Of a stretch of 64,000 nucleotides of DNA, positions 41,735 through 50,096 are shown piece by piece. The notes beneath the pieces were generated by a model that saw nothing but the letters and a program-made list of their open reading frames with translations, was not told the origin of the DNA and ran no database searches. The stretch is from SCN-70-22 sp046327755. Its GTDB lineage: Bacteria; Gemmatimonadota; Gemmatimonadetes; Gemmatimonadales; Gemmatimonadaceae. The translations under genes were made by a program, and so were the position numbers. The stretch spans positions 124,001 through 188,000 of the forward strand of contig JAXLXW010000004.1 in NCBI GenBank assembly GCA_046327755.1. Direction: 5' to 3'. Within the stretch, counting starts at the first letter, position 1; the number at the start of each line of letters is the position of its first letter.

Positions 41735-43021
41735 TCACAGCCCGTAGATCGCGCCGCCCGGATACTCGGCGATGTCGCCCAGCATCTCCTCGATGCGCAG
41801 GAGCTGGTTGTACTTCGCCACGCGATCGGTGCGCGAGGCGCTCCCGGTCTTGATCTGCCCGGCGCCGGTGCCGACGGCGAGGTCGGCGATGAAGGTGTCT
41901 TCCGTCTCGCCCGAGCGGTGCGAGATGATCGACAAATAGCCCGCAGCGCGCGCCATCTCGATCGCCTCGAGCGTCTCGGTCAGCGTCCCGATCTGGTTGA
42001 CCTTGATGAGGATCGAGTTGCCGATCCCGTTCTCGATGCCCTTGGCGAGGCGTTCGGTGTTGGTCACGAACAGGTCATCGCCGACGAGCTGGCAGCGATC
42101 GCCTAACGTGGCCGTCAGCTGCGCCCATCCATCCCAGTCGTCCTCGGCCAGCCCGTCCTCGATGGAGACGATGGGATACTCCTCGAGCCACTTGGCGTAG
42201 AGCTCGACCATCCCCTTCGCGTCGCGCGTCCCCGCCCCGCTCTTCTTGAACGTGTACTTCTTCCCCTTCTTCTCGAACAGCTCGGACGCCGCGCAGTCGA
42301 GGGCGAGCGCGACCTGCTTCCCCGGCGCATACCCCGCCGCCTCGATCGCCTCGATGACGATCTTCAGCGCGTCCTCGTCGCTCTTGAGGTCCGGGGCGAA
42401 GCCGCCTTCGTCACCCACGCCGGTGCTGAGCTTGCGCTTCACCAGCACCTTCTTGAGCGAGTGGAAGACCTCGGCGCCCATGCGCAGCGCCTCGGCGAAC
42501 GACTCGGCGCCGACGGGGACGATCATGTACTCCTGGAAGTCGACGGTGTTGGTCGAGTGCGCGCCGCCGTTGAGGATGTTCATGAGCGGGACGGGCATCG
42601 TGCGGGCCAGCGGGCCGCCCAGGTAGCGATAGAGCGGGAGCCCGCTCTCCACCGCGGCGGCGCGCGCCACGGCCATCGAGACGCCGAGGATCGCGTTCGC
42701 GCCCAGCTTTCCCTTGTTGGGGGTCCCGTCGAGGTCGATCATCGTGCGGTCGATCTCGACCTGCTCCGTCGGATCCATCCCGCGCAGCGCCGGCCCAATC
42801 GACTCGATGACGTTCTTCACCGCCGTCTGCACCCCCTTCCCGAGGTAGCGCTTGGCGTTCCCGTCGCGCAGCTCGAGCGCCTCGTGCTCCCCCGTCGACG
42901 CCCCCGACGGAACGGCGGCGCGGCCGGCGGCGCCGCTCTGCAGCGTCACGTCGACTTCGATGGTGGGATTGCCGCGGCTGTCGAGGATCTCGCGGGCGTG
43001 GATGTCGAGGATGGTGGACAT
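41735..43021 (-). CDS. eno: Enolase
   Basis: A 428-residue phosphopyruvate hydratase. MSTILDIHAREILDSRGNPTIEVDV, in part IHAREILDSRGNPT, begins the protein; SGASTGEHEALELRD, GVGDEGGFAPD, SIEDGLAEDDWDGW and LIKVNQIGTLTET contain the Mg2+ and catalytic residues. The start at 43021 follows AAGGA; a longer frame is non-conserved. A GA-rich repeat lies just upstream. Confidence 0.98.
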   Translation of the reverse strand: MSTILDIHAREILDSRGNPTIEVDVTLQSGAAGRAAVPSGASTGEHEALELRDGNAKRYLGKGVQTAVKNVIESIGPALRGMDPTEQVEIDRTMIDLDGTPNKGKLGANAILGVSMAVARAAAVESGLPLYRYLGGPLARTMPVPLMNILNGGAHSTNTVDFQEYMIVPVGAESFAEALRMGAEVFHSLKKVLVKRKLSTGVGDEGGFAPDLKSDEDALKIVIEAIEAAGYAPGKQVALALDCAASELFEKKGKKYTFKKSGAGTRDAKGMVELYAKWLEEYPIVSIEDGLAEDDWDGWAQLTATLGDRCQLVGDDLFVTNTERLAKGIENGIGNSILIKVNQIGTLTETLEAIEMARAAGYLSIISHRSGETEDTFIADLAVGTGAGQIKTGSASRTDRVAKYNQLLRIEEMLGDIAEYPGGAIYGL

Positions 43022-43030
43022 ATTCCTTGG

Positions 43031-43062
43031 GACGAGAAGACGGGAAGACGAGAAGACGAGAG
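43031..43062. repeat. GACGAGAA-type dispersed repeat before eno
   Basis: Plus-strand run of GACGAGAA/GACGGGAA/GACGAGAG units just upstream of eno. On the eno mRNA side it is a pyrimidine tract of CTCGTCTT units. The same family occurs at 57219, 57334 and 59650. Confidence 0.85.
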
Positions 43063-43117
43063 AACTAGACAACCAGTGACTACGGCAACCTAACGGCGGG
43101 AGGACGGGCGTGCGGGG

Positions 43118-43882
43118 TCATTCAGCGACGCCGGCCGGGTCGGGCTCGACCGCGGGAGCGCTCTCGATCCCGTACAGGGTGCGCATCGCCTCTGCCATGC
43201 GATCCCAGACGAGTTGGGCGAGCTCGGTGCGCTGCTCGAAGGTGTAGCCGGCGGTCGGGATCTCCTCCAGGAAGTGCAGGTGAACGTCGCCCCCGCGCAC
43301 TTTCCACGTCCCCTTGGGGTGCACGGGGAGCGTGCCGTAGACGATGGTGGGGACGATCGGGACGCCAGCTGCAATCGCCAGGACAAAGGGCCCCTTCTTG
43401 AACGGGCGCAGCGCGTACGAATCGCCACGCGTCCCTTCTGGCGCAACGATCACCGATGCGCCGGAGCGGATGATCGCCGCAGCGGTGTCGTACTGCGCGA
43501 AGGCGGCCTTCCGGTTCTGCCGTTCGATGAAGATCGTCCCAACCCGGCGCGCCGCCGGGCCAAAGATTGGAATCTTGAGCAGCTCGGCCTTCGCCACCCA
43601 CTTGTTGCGCGGGACCACGCTCAGCATCGCGAAGACGTCGAACCAGCTCACGTGGTTCGCGACATAGATGCGCGACGACTTCCGGGGGATTCGATCGGCG
43701 TCGTGCAGGTGCAATCGCACCCCGCCGGCCCAGAGGATGGTCTTCGCCCACAGCCGCGGCGCCCAATCGAAGATCGAGCCATGGATATCGGGGCGCCCCA
43801 GGAGCGAGGCGAGAACGACGAGCCCCCCGAACGTGGGTGTGAAGAGCAGGAATGTCAGGCCGACGAGAAGCGCACGCATCAC
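43118..43882 (-). CDS. plsC: 1-acyl-sn-glycerol-3-phosphate acyltransferase
   Basis: A 254-residue PlsC-family enzyme making phosphatidic acid. The acyltransferase motifs NHVSWFD (block I, H-x4-D), GTIFIERQNR (block II), VAPEGTRG (block III) and VPIVPTIVYG (block IV) are in order, after an N-terminal membrane helix. Its start overlaps the thiL stop (ATGA). Inner-membrane phospholipid synthesis. Confidence 0.92.
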   Translation of the reverse strand: MMRALLVGLTFLLFTPTFGGLVVLASLLGRPDIHGSIFDWAPRLWAKTILWAGGVRLHLHDADRIPRKSSRIYVANHVSWFDVFAMLSVVPRNKWVAKAELLKIPIFGPAARRVGTIFIERQNRKAAFAQYDTAAAIIRSGASVIVAPEGTRGDSYALRPFKKGPFVLAIAAGVPIVPTIVYGTLPVHPKGTWKVRGGDVHLHFLEEIPTAGYTFEQRTELAQLVWDRMAEAMRTLYGIESAPAVEPDPAGVAE

Positions 43883-44823
43883 GCCGAAAAGTGATCGTAC
43901 CCCGCACTGAGGTCAACGCGCTCCCCCGTCGTCCCCCGCACGCCCACGACTGCCGGCAGCTCGGCAACACGCGCGCGGCCGATCTCGCTCAACGGAAGGG
44001 CGAAGGTGCGCGCAAACTCATTCGCATCGATCGGATGCGGTGACGTCAGGACGAGTTCGTACTCTTCGCCGCCCCGCATGGCGTCCACCCAGGTGCAGCC
44101 TCGCATGACCGGGATCCGGTCGACGTCCACGCGCAGCTCGACCGCACTTGCCACCGCGAGGTGGCGCAGCTCGGAGACGAGGCCGTCGGAGATGTCGATC
44201 ATCGCCCGGACCCCGTGCTGCGCCAGCCAGATCCCTTCTTGCAGGCGCGGACGTGGGCGGGCGAAGCGCTCGCGCGCGGCGGCGTCGGGCGGCGCTCCCC
44301 GCTCGAAGGCCCGCAACGCCGTGGCCGGGCCGCCGAGGACGCCGGTGACATAGACGAAGTCGCCGGGGCGCACGGCGTTCCGGTGCGTCGGGACCGCGGT
44401 CGACCCCATCACCGTCACGGTGATCGACAGCTCCGACGCACGCGTGATGTCCCCGCCGACGATCGGCGTACCGCTCACCCGCGCCGCCTCGCCGATGCCG
44501 TCCGCCAACGCCTCCACCGAGGAGATCCACGACTCCGGGAGGGCAAGGGCGACGACGAGTCCGCGCGGGGCCGACGCCATCGCGGCAAGATCGCTCAGGG
44601 CGGCCGCGGTAGCGCGGTATCCGATCTCCGCCGGGGAAAGCCACTCCCGCCGGAAGTGCACGCCGTCCACGGAGCTGTCGGTGCTGACGACCAGCTGTTC
44701 TCCGGGCGGGATGTCGAGCACCGCAGCGTCGTCGCCGACGCCGCTGGCCAGTGGCCCCCAACGAGCCAGCATGGCCCGGACGAGGTCGAACTCGCGCCCG
44801 GAGGCGAGGGAGATGTGCGGCAC
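43879..44823 (-). CDS. thiL: Thiamine-monophosphate kinase
   Basis: A 314-residue ThiL that phosphorylates thiamine monophosphate to the diphosphate. GVGDDAAVLDIP, STDSSVDGVHFRREW, AALSDLAAMASAPRGLVVALALP and IVGGDITRASELSITVTVMG are the ThiL/PurM metal- and ATP-binding blocks; MIDISDGLVSELRHLA follows. It lies 15 bases from the NAD(P)HX repair gene. Confidence 0.95.
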   Translation of the reverse strand: MPHISLASGREFDLVRAMLARWGPLASGVGDDAAVLDIPPGEQLVVSTDSSVDGVHFRREWLSPAEIGYRATAAALSDLAAMASAPRGLVVALALPESWISSVEALADGIGEAARVSGTPIVGGDITRASELSITVTVMGSTAVPTHRNAVRPGDFVYVTGVLGGPATALRAFERGAPPDAAARERFARPRPRLQEGIWLAQHGVRAMIDISDGLVSELRHLAVASAVELRVDVDRIPVMRGCTWVDAMRGGEEYELVLTSPHPIDANEFARTFALPLSEIGRARVAELPAVVGVRGTTGERVDLSAGYDHFSA

Positions 44824-44838
44824 GGCGACTCGACTCGG

Positions 44839-46368
44839 TCAGGCGTCGCCGACCCGCGGAAGGCGGGCCAGGACGTCGGAGGGTTCGGGAGATGTAGGGC
44901 GCCACGCGTCGCCGATGGCGCGCACGACGTCATCGAGCACGACCCCGCGCACGGGGCGCCCGGCGTTGGCGACTTCGGCGGCCCGTCCGTGAATCCAGGC
45001 CGCGCATGCGGCGGCGGCGAAGGGATCGCCCCCCTGCGCGAGGAGCGTAGCCGCGATCCCCGCCAGGATGTCCCCGCTCCCGGCCGTCCCGAGCACGGGT
45101 GTCCCGGCGGCGCTCACCACCGACTCGCCATTGGGCGCGGTGATCACGCTGGGCACCCCCTTGAGCAGCACGGTGGCGTGCAGCGCGCGGGCCAGTCGCG
45201 CCCCGACTTCGAACCGTTCCGCGAGAACGCTGTCGAGATCGACGCCGATGAGGCGGGCGAACTCCAGCGGGTGAGGCGTGACGATCGCCGGTCGGGCGTC
45301 GAGGAGGTCACCGAGTGCCCCCTCGTCGCCGGCGAAGGCGTTGAGCGCGTCGGCGTCGAGGACGACCGGTCCGGTCCACGCGTCGAGCCACGCAGCCACG
45401 CGCTCGCGCGTCTCGTCACCACTCCCGAGCCCAGGACCGATGAGAAGGACGTGCGGCCAGGCAAGGAGCGGTGCATCGGGGGACGCAAGCGGCCAATCGA
45501 CCGCCGTAGCCTCGACGACCGCGCCCTGCAGGGGGGCGACGCTCGCCGGGTGGACGCAGAGCCGCACCATCCCGATCCCCGAGCGCAGCGCCCCGCGCGC
45601 GGCGAGTGCGACCGCCCCTGCCATCCCCCGATCGCCGCCAACGATCAGGAGGCGACGACGCGTCCCCTTGTGTGCCTCGGCGGCGATTGGGGGCGTGCGC
45701 GTCGCCACCCACGCCGCATCCACCAACTCGGGCGCGCCATCGGGAAGCGCCGCGTGGGCGCCGAGCCCGATGTCGACCGCGACGATCTCCCCGCAAACGC
45801 TGCGGGCGAGGAGATGCCCTCGCTTCACCGTGCCGAAGGAGATCGTGAGGTCTGCCGGGACGACGCCGCGCGCCAGCTCACCGGTGGTGGCGTCGAGCCC
45901 GGTGGGGAGATCGAGTGCGACGACGAGCGCGCCGTGCGCACGCGCCGAAGCGATGCGCGCGGCCGAGTCGGCGATCGCACCGCGCAGCGGGCCCTGCGCC
46001 CCGGTGCCCAGCAGCGCATCGACGACGACGTCGACCGGTTCGTGTGGCACCCCTAACGATACCATGCCGACCGCCTCATCGCGCGCGGTCGCCGCGTCGG
46101 CGGTGCGTGGTTCGAGTGCCTGATCGACGTGGACCGACATGCCGGCGCGCGCCAGCGCGGCGGCGACGATCCACCCGTCGCCTCCATTGTTGCCGGGACC
46201 ACAGCAGACGAGCGCGCGCCTCCCGCGGGCGGTCTCAAACCGCCCGAGGATGAGGTGCGCCGCGCCATGGCCGGCACGTCGCATCAATTGGATGGATGGG
46301 GTCCCAGCTGCGATCGCCGCCGCATCGCGGGCGACGGCTTGATCGGAGGTCACGACGCGGGGGGTCAT
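44839..46368 (-). CDS. nnrD: Bifunctional NAD(P)HX epimerase / ADP-dependent dehydratase
   Basis: A 509-residue fusion that repairs hydrated NAD(P)H. The N-terminal YjeF_N epimerase (about 1-210) has CGPGNNGGDGWIVA and VDALLGTGAQGPLRG; the C-terminal dehydratase (about 225-500) has KGTRRRLLIVGGDRGMAGAVALAA, VLIGPGLGSGD and the signature AGSGDILAGIAA. Length is normal for the fused form. Confidence 0.95.
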   Translation of the reverse strand: MTPRVVTSDQAVARDAAAIAAGTPSIQLMRRAGHGAAHLILGRFETARGRRALVCCGPGNNGGDGWIVAAALARAGMSVHVDQALEPRTADAATARDEAVGMVSLGVPHEPVDVVVDALLGTGAQGPLRGAIADSAARIASARAHGALVVALDLPTGLDATTGELARGVVPADLTISFGTVKRGHLLARSVCGEIVAVDIGLGAHAALPDGAPELVDAAWVATRTPPIAAEAHKGTRRRLLIVGGDRGMAGAVALAARGALRSGIGMVRLCVHPASVAPLQGAVVEATAVDWPLASPDAPLLAWPHVLLIGPGLGSGDETRERVAAWLDAWTGPVVLDADALNAFAGDEGALGDLLDARPAIVTPHPLEFARLIGVDLDSVLAERFEVGARLARALHATVLLKGVPSVITAPNGESVVSAAGTPVLGTAGSGDILAGIAATLLAQGGDPFAAAACAAWIHGRAAEVANAGRPVRGVVLDDVVRAIGDAWRPTSPEPSDVLARLPRVGDA

Positions 46369-46401
46369 GGAGCGTGTCGCGACCGGGAGAACGTGCGAGG
46401 G

Positions 46402-46599
46402 TTACTTGTGTGACTGCCCGACCGTGCGACCGAAGCTGATCTCGCCGTTATCGATGCGGATGTTGAAGCCACACTCCGGGTTGCTGCACACCCACGCCTT
46501 GTAGGTGATCGGCGCGCCATCGCGTCCGTAATCGCTGAGGGGGAGAAGAACACCCTTTTCGCACTTCTGGCAGTTCGGGAAATCCATGGGTTGGGTCAC
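46402..46599 (-). CDS. Small zinc-ribbon-like protein
   Basis: A 65-residue protein with two cysteine pairs, NCQKCEKG and CSNPECGF, arranged like a zinc ribbon, and a C-terminal NGEISFGRTVGQSHK. No function is known. It stands 33 bases from the NAD(P)HX repair gene in the same direction and may be in its operon. Confidence 0.7.
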   Translation of the reverse strand: MTQPMDFPNCQKCEKGVLLPLSDYGRDGAPITYKAWVCSNPECGFNIRIDNGEISFGRTVGQSHK

Positions 46600-46648
46600 T
46601 ACGCCTCCAAGCGCGTGAAAGAAACGTGTCGCGCTTCACGACACGAGA

Positions 46649-47035
46649 TCACGCCAGATGAGCCGCGCTCCAGGGATACGCCTGCTCAAAGGCATGATCG
46701 AACTCGTACACGTCGACAAAGTCGAGGCGCGAATCGGTAGGCTGGCTCATCAGGAGCCCCAAATCCACCATCGTGAACACGATGTCACCGACATCCGCCG
46801 TCGCCCGCACGCCCCAGTGCTCGAGTACCAACCGCGCCATCACACCAAACTTTTCGAGGGCAAGATCACGAACCGCCGCCGCGAGCTCTCGCCCGTCGAT
46901 ATGACGACGTTCCGCAAGTCGCCCCTGCTGAAACTCCAGTGCCGCGAGCACGAAGAGGTACGCGTGCTCGTGGAACCGGGTCTCTCGAAGGCGAATCTGA
47001 TCCCAGATCCCGTCTCGAAAAGCCAACTCCGCCAC
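46649..47035 (-). CDS. Minf_1886-type conserved protein
   Basis: A 128-residue protein resembling the uncharacterised Minf_1886 family: RETRFHEHAYLFVLAALEF, FGVMARLVLEHWGVRATADVGDIVF and a DFVDVYEFDHAFEQAYPW end. Start is GTG at 47035 with GCGAGG upstream; the longer frame beyond it is cysteine- and arginine-rich and unlike protein. Function unknown. Confidence 0.72.
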   Translation of the reverse strand: MAELAFRDGIWDQIRLRETRFHEHAYLFVLAALEFQQGRLAERRHIDGRELAAAVRDLALEKFGVMARLVLEHWGVRATADVGDIVFTMVDLGLLMSQPTDSRLDFVDVYEFDHAFEQAYPWSAAHLA

Positions 47036-47463
47036 CCTCGCAGTTCTCCTGCGGAGTTCGCACCCCGCCAAACAGAAAGTCCGAGCAGATGGATAAAAAT
47101 GCGGACGCGGAAGTAGGGACACAACCCACACGTCGTCCCTCTCACGCTGGAGTGTCGGCCCCCCCGTGCAGCCACTTGACGGCGCCCAACCGGGGTTCAC
47201 CCCTCCATCCGCACTCGTCTCGCACACCGCGGGCAATCGACAGCGCGGTCGCTCGCTAGGCAAGAGCGCGCTAATGAAAAGCAGCACGCGACGAGGCCAT
47301 CGCCTTGCTCCTGACGATATCCGGCGTGCCATCCACGCGTGCACCGTTCACCGGTGAAAACGTTCCCCCTTCGGCGCCGCGAGATGGCCTCTTCCCCACC
47401 GCACGTCATGTGCGCCAAGATGAGTCGTCGCTGACTCTCCACCTTCCTGACCTCGAGGTCGCC
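47036..47463. other. Divergent intergenic region with a 12-bp palindrome
   Basis: 428 bases between the Minf_1886-type gene and the DUF1028-type gene. No coding frame looks real. It contains the perfect palindrome TTCACCGGTGAA at 47347-47358, a possible operator about 105 bases before the plus-strand gene. Base composition is slightly less GC-rich than the genes around it. Confidence 0.5.
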
Positions 47464-48303
47464 GTGCCTCTCCTTCCACGCCGCGCACATCGCTTCCCGA
47501 ACCGGAGCACCACCCACGCTCGGCGTCACACGATCGCCGGTTCGGTACTCCTGCTCCTCGCGCTCGCGCCGATGGCACGCGGTCAGCAACGCCCCTCGGG
47601 CACGGACGCGCACGCGATGGGTGCGCTCCCGTGGCCGCCGGTCGCGACCTTCTCGATCCTCGGGTACGACCCGGAGACAGGCGAGGTCGGCGGAGCCGTG
47701 CAGTCGCGTGTCTTCTCAGTGGGGAACGGCGTGCTGTGGGCAGAAGCAGGCGTTGGCGTCGCCGCAACCCAGGCCATCGTCGACGTGAGCTATGGACCAC
47801 AGGCACTCGCGCTCCTGCGCGCTGGCATGTCCCCCAAGGACGTGGTGCAGAAGGTGTGGGGCGACGACCCCGATCCCCGCCCAACCGACTGGACCAAGTT
47901 CGGGCGCCAGTTCGCGGTCATGAACGCGCAGGGCGAGGTGGCCGCGTATACCGGCCCCAAGGCCACCACGTGGGCCGGCGACCGCCAGGGACGCTACTGC
48001 TCCGCACAAGGGAACATCCTCGCCGGTGAAGCGGTGGTGACCTCGATGGTGAAGGCGTTCGAGGAGACCAAGGGGCACCTCTCGCTACGCCTGCTGGCGG
48101 CGCTCGAGGCGGGTCAGGCGGCGGGAGGCGACACGCGCGGGATGCAGTCCGCCGCGATGGTGATCGTGAAGAAGGGGGGCGGCGTGTGGCTCAACAACGA
48201 CGTCGTCCTGCGCCTGCAGGTGGACGATGCGCCAGAACCGATCAAGGAACTGCGTCGCCTGGTGGAGAAGGCGGCCGAGCAGCGGGCGCGCATTCGTCGT
48301 TAG
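47464..48303 (+). CDS. Secreted DUF1028 family protein (Ntn-hydrolase-like)
   Basis: A 279-residue protein. An Arg-rich N-region and hydrophobic segment (TIAGSVLLLLALAPMARG) form a signal peptide; the mature part has ATFSILGYDPETGEVGGAVQSR, VGVAATQAIVDVSYGPQAL, a D.RQFAVMNAQGEVAAYTG block and YCSAQGNILAG, typical of DUF1028 proteins related to Ntn hydrolases. GTG 47464 is the most plausible start. Substrate unknown. Confidence 0.8.
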   Translation: MPLLPRRAHRFPNRSTTHARRHTIAGSVLLLLALAPMARGQQRPSGTDAHAMGALPWPPVATFSILGYDPETGEVGGAVQSRVFSVGNGVLWAEAGVGVAATQAIVDVSYGPQALALLRAGMSPKDVVQKVWGDDPDPRPTDWTKFGRQFAVMNAQGEVAAYTGPKATTWAGDRQGRYCSAQGNILAGEAVVTSMVKAFEETKGHLSLRLLAALEAGQAAGGDTRGMQSAAMVIVKKGGGVWLNNDVVLRLQVDDAPEPIKELRRLVEKAAEQRARIRR

Positions 48304-48328
48304 GCGCAACCCGCGCTCCCGCAGGGAA

Positions 48329-48790
48329 TCACACCTGCGGGAGCAACTCACCGAGGATCGCCGTTGCCTCGTCCAGCGTGGCGAGGCGCGCGTCGTCCAG
48401 CCCCTCGAGTGCCACCTGCAGGCGGGCGATCCGTCGCGCGCGCCCCTCCTGCAGCAGTCGAATCCCGTCCGCGGTCGCCCGCACGCGCACGAGCCGCGCA
48501 TCGCTCGCATCGCTCTCACGCGTCACAAGGCCGCGCCCCTCGAGCGCCGTGACCAGGCGTGTCATCGTGGGGGGCTTGACCTGTTCGGCGGCCGCCAGCT
48601 CACCGAGCGTCAACGGTCCGCCAAAGACCACGACCGAAAGCGCCGAAGCGCGCGGTCCGCTCAGCCCCGTGCGCCGGTCCTCCGTGCGCAGGCGCCGCAA
48701 CAGATGAATCGCCGAGGAATGCAGCCGGTCGGCGACCCGCGCCGCTGATGAACGCCCCTGAGACGGCTCTCGCCGGGCATTGCTTGCCAT
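48329..48790 (-). CDS. MarR-family transcriptional regulator
   Basis: A 153-residue winged-helix protein. LTLGELAAAEQVKPPTMTRLVTALEGRGLV is the recognition region and SDARLVRVRATADGIRLL the wing. It is divergent from a VOC-family gene, with a GTTAGC-AAA-GCTAAC operator between them, so it most likely represses both itself and that gene. Confidence 0.9.
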   Translation of the reverse strand: MASNARREPSQGRSSAARVADRLHSSAIHLLRRLRTEDRRTGLSGPRASALSVVVFGGPLTLGELAAAEQVKPPTMTRLVTALEGRGLVTRESDASDARLVRVRATADGIRLLQEGRARRIARLQVALEGLDDARLATLDEATAILGELLPQV

Positions 48791-48813
48791 GAATCCCTCC
48801 GACTGACATATTC

Positions 48814-48828
48814 GTTAGCAAAGCTAAC
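48814..48828. promoter_or_regulatory. MarR-type operator GTTAGC-AAA-GCTAAC
   Basis: A perfect 6-3-6 inverted repeat, AT-richer than its surroundings, in the 138-base divergent region between marR and the VOC gene, 24 bases before the marR start. This dyad size and TTAGC/GCTAA arms are typical of MarR-family sites. Confidence 0.75.
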
Positions 48829-48928
48829 AATCGTCGCCCGGCCGCGGAATCGCGGCGCCATACGTTGCCAGACCGAGACTCGGGCACCCAGCAGCCCCTT
48901 CACCGCCTCCACTCCGACCGGAGCGCCC

Positions 48929-49315
48929 ATGAGCACCCCCTCGACCGTCATCACCCGACTCGGCCAGGTTGCCATTCCCGCCGCCGACCTCGCGCGCGCC
49001 ATCGCCTTCTATCGCGACGTGCTCGGCCTTCGACTCCTGTTCGAGGCGCCGCCCAAGCTGGCATTCTTCGACTGCGGCGGCGTGCGCCTGATGATCTCCG
49101 AACCGGAAGGCGGCACCGCGTTCCAACCGGGGTCGATCCTGTACTACGTCGTCGACGACCTCAAGGGGACGCACGAGGCACTCGCTGCACGCGGGGTGCA
49201 GTTCCTTCACGGACCGCAGCTCGTCGCGCGCATGCCGGACCACGAGTTGTGGATGGCGTTCCTCCGCGACTCCGAAGGCAACACGGTCGGATTGATGAGC
49301 GAAGTGCGCCCCTGA
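48929..49315 (+). CDS. VOC/glyoxalase-family protein
   Basis: A 128-residue single-copy VOC fold protein: LGQVAIPAADLARAIAFYRDVLGLRLLFE, metal-ligand-type residues in the first strand are replaced (Q/A rather than H), and DHELWMAFLRDSEGNTVGLMSEV closes the domain with Glu. Substrate unknown; glyoxalase or resistance protein are both possible. Probably controlled by the divergent MarR protein. Confidence 0.85.
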   Translation: MSTPSTVITRLGQVAIPAADLARAIAFYRDVLGLRLLFEAPPKLAFFDCGGVRLMISEPEGGTAFQPGSILYYVVDDLKGTHEALAARGVQFLHGPQLVARMPDHELWMAFLRDSEGNTVGLMSEVRP

Positions 49316-49374
49316 TGCGTCGACGCCGAACTCGCGGTGCACCTTGCCGCGGGCTCGGCGCACGCGCGAATCAG

Positions 49375-49418
49375 GTGCGGGACCGGGTGCGGGACCGGGC
49401 GCGGGACCGGGCGCGACC
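49375..49418. repeat. Tandem 12-mer G(T/C)GCGGGACCGG, about 3.5 copies
   Basis: Three full copies of GTGCGGGACCGG-like units plus a partial one lie between the convergent VOC and OsmC genes. Like the decamer after hemF it occupies a tail-to-tail junction and may act in transcript ending. Confidence 0.85.
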
Positions 49419-49453
49419 GCCCGGCCCGAAGGAGGGGTACGAAGGCAAGCCGC

Positions 49454-49954
49454 TCAGCTCGAGTGCGTCTCCACTCCGACAACGACCGGGATTCCGTGTC
49501 GCACGCTCTCGGTGACGACGCAGAAGTCCTCGAAGATCTCGAGACAGCGCTGCATGCGGTCCACGTCGCCTTCGGCAACTTCCGGGAAGAGCTCGACGTG
49601 CAGGCTTCCCACCCGTAGTCGCTTGCGCTCGTTGCGCACCAGCGTGCCGCGCGCCACCACGCGCAGCCCCTTGAGCTCGATGCGCGCCTTGCGCAAGCAG
49701 AACGCCAGCGACGACGCGAGGCACGAGGCCATGGCCGAGGCGAGCACACGCGACGGATTCGCGGCACTTCCCTCGCCCAGCGGCGGAGTCTCGTCGATGT
49801 GAAAGGCCTCGGCCCCCGGCATCTCGGGATCGACGGCGAAGCGATAGCCGCGATCGAGCGTGAGGGTCACGGCAAAGTCCCCTTCTCCCGCGGGGGAACC
49901 GGAGACGCTGGACGCGGTGGTGTCGGTGGGCGGTACGGCGTTGTCAGGAGTCAT
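49454..49954 (-). CDS. OsmC-family protein
   Basis: A 166-residue OsmC/Ohr-like protein. HIDETPPLGEGSAANPSRVLASAMASCLASSLAFCLRK contains the first reactive Cys region, and the second half has RCLEIFEDFCVVTESVRHGIPV with the second Cys. Such proteins reduce organic hydroperoxides or act in redox homeostasis. The spacing fits the OsmC-like rather than the Ohr branch. Confidence 0.85.
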   Translation of the reverse strand: MTPDNAVPPTDTTASSVSGSPAGEGDFAVTLTLDRGYRFAVDPEMPGAEAFHIDETPPLGEGSAANPSRVLASAMASCLASSLAFCLRKARIELKGLRVVARGTLVRNERKRLRVGSLHVELFPEVAEGDVDRMQRCLEIFEDFCVVTESVRHGIPVVVGVETHSS

Positions 49955-50096
49955 CGGGTACGTCGCTGTCCGTCAGCTGCATGTCTCGCGGTGCCGGGGA
50001 GGTGTCGGCGACCTGCCCGAACTTACGGGTGGCGCCAAGAGACGCCTAGAGGCGAGTGTGCGCGCTGTGCCTGACGACGCCCCCGGGAGCGCTCCC

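Noticed and set aside
44161..46056. 631-codon plus-strand frame opposite thiL and the NAD(P)HX repair gene
   Set aside because: Antisense shadow covering two well recognised genes.
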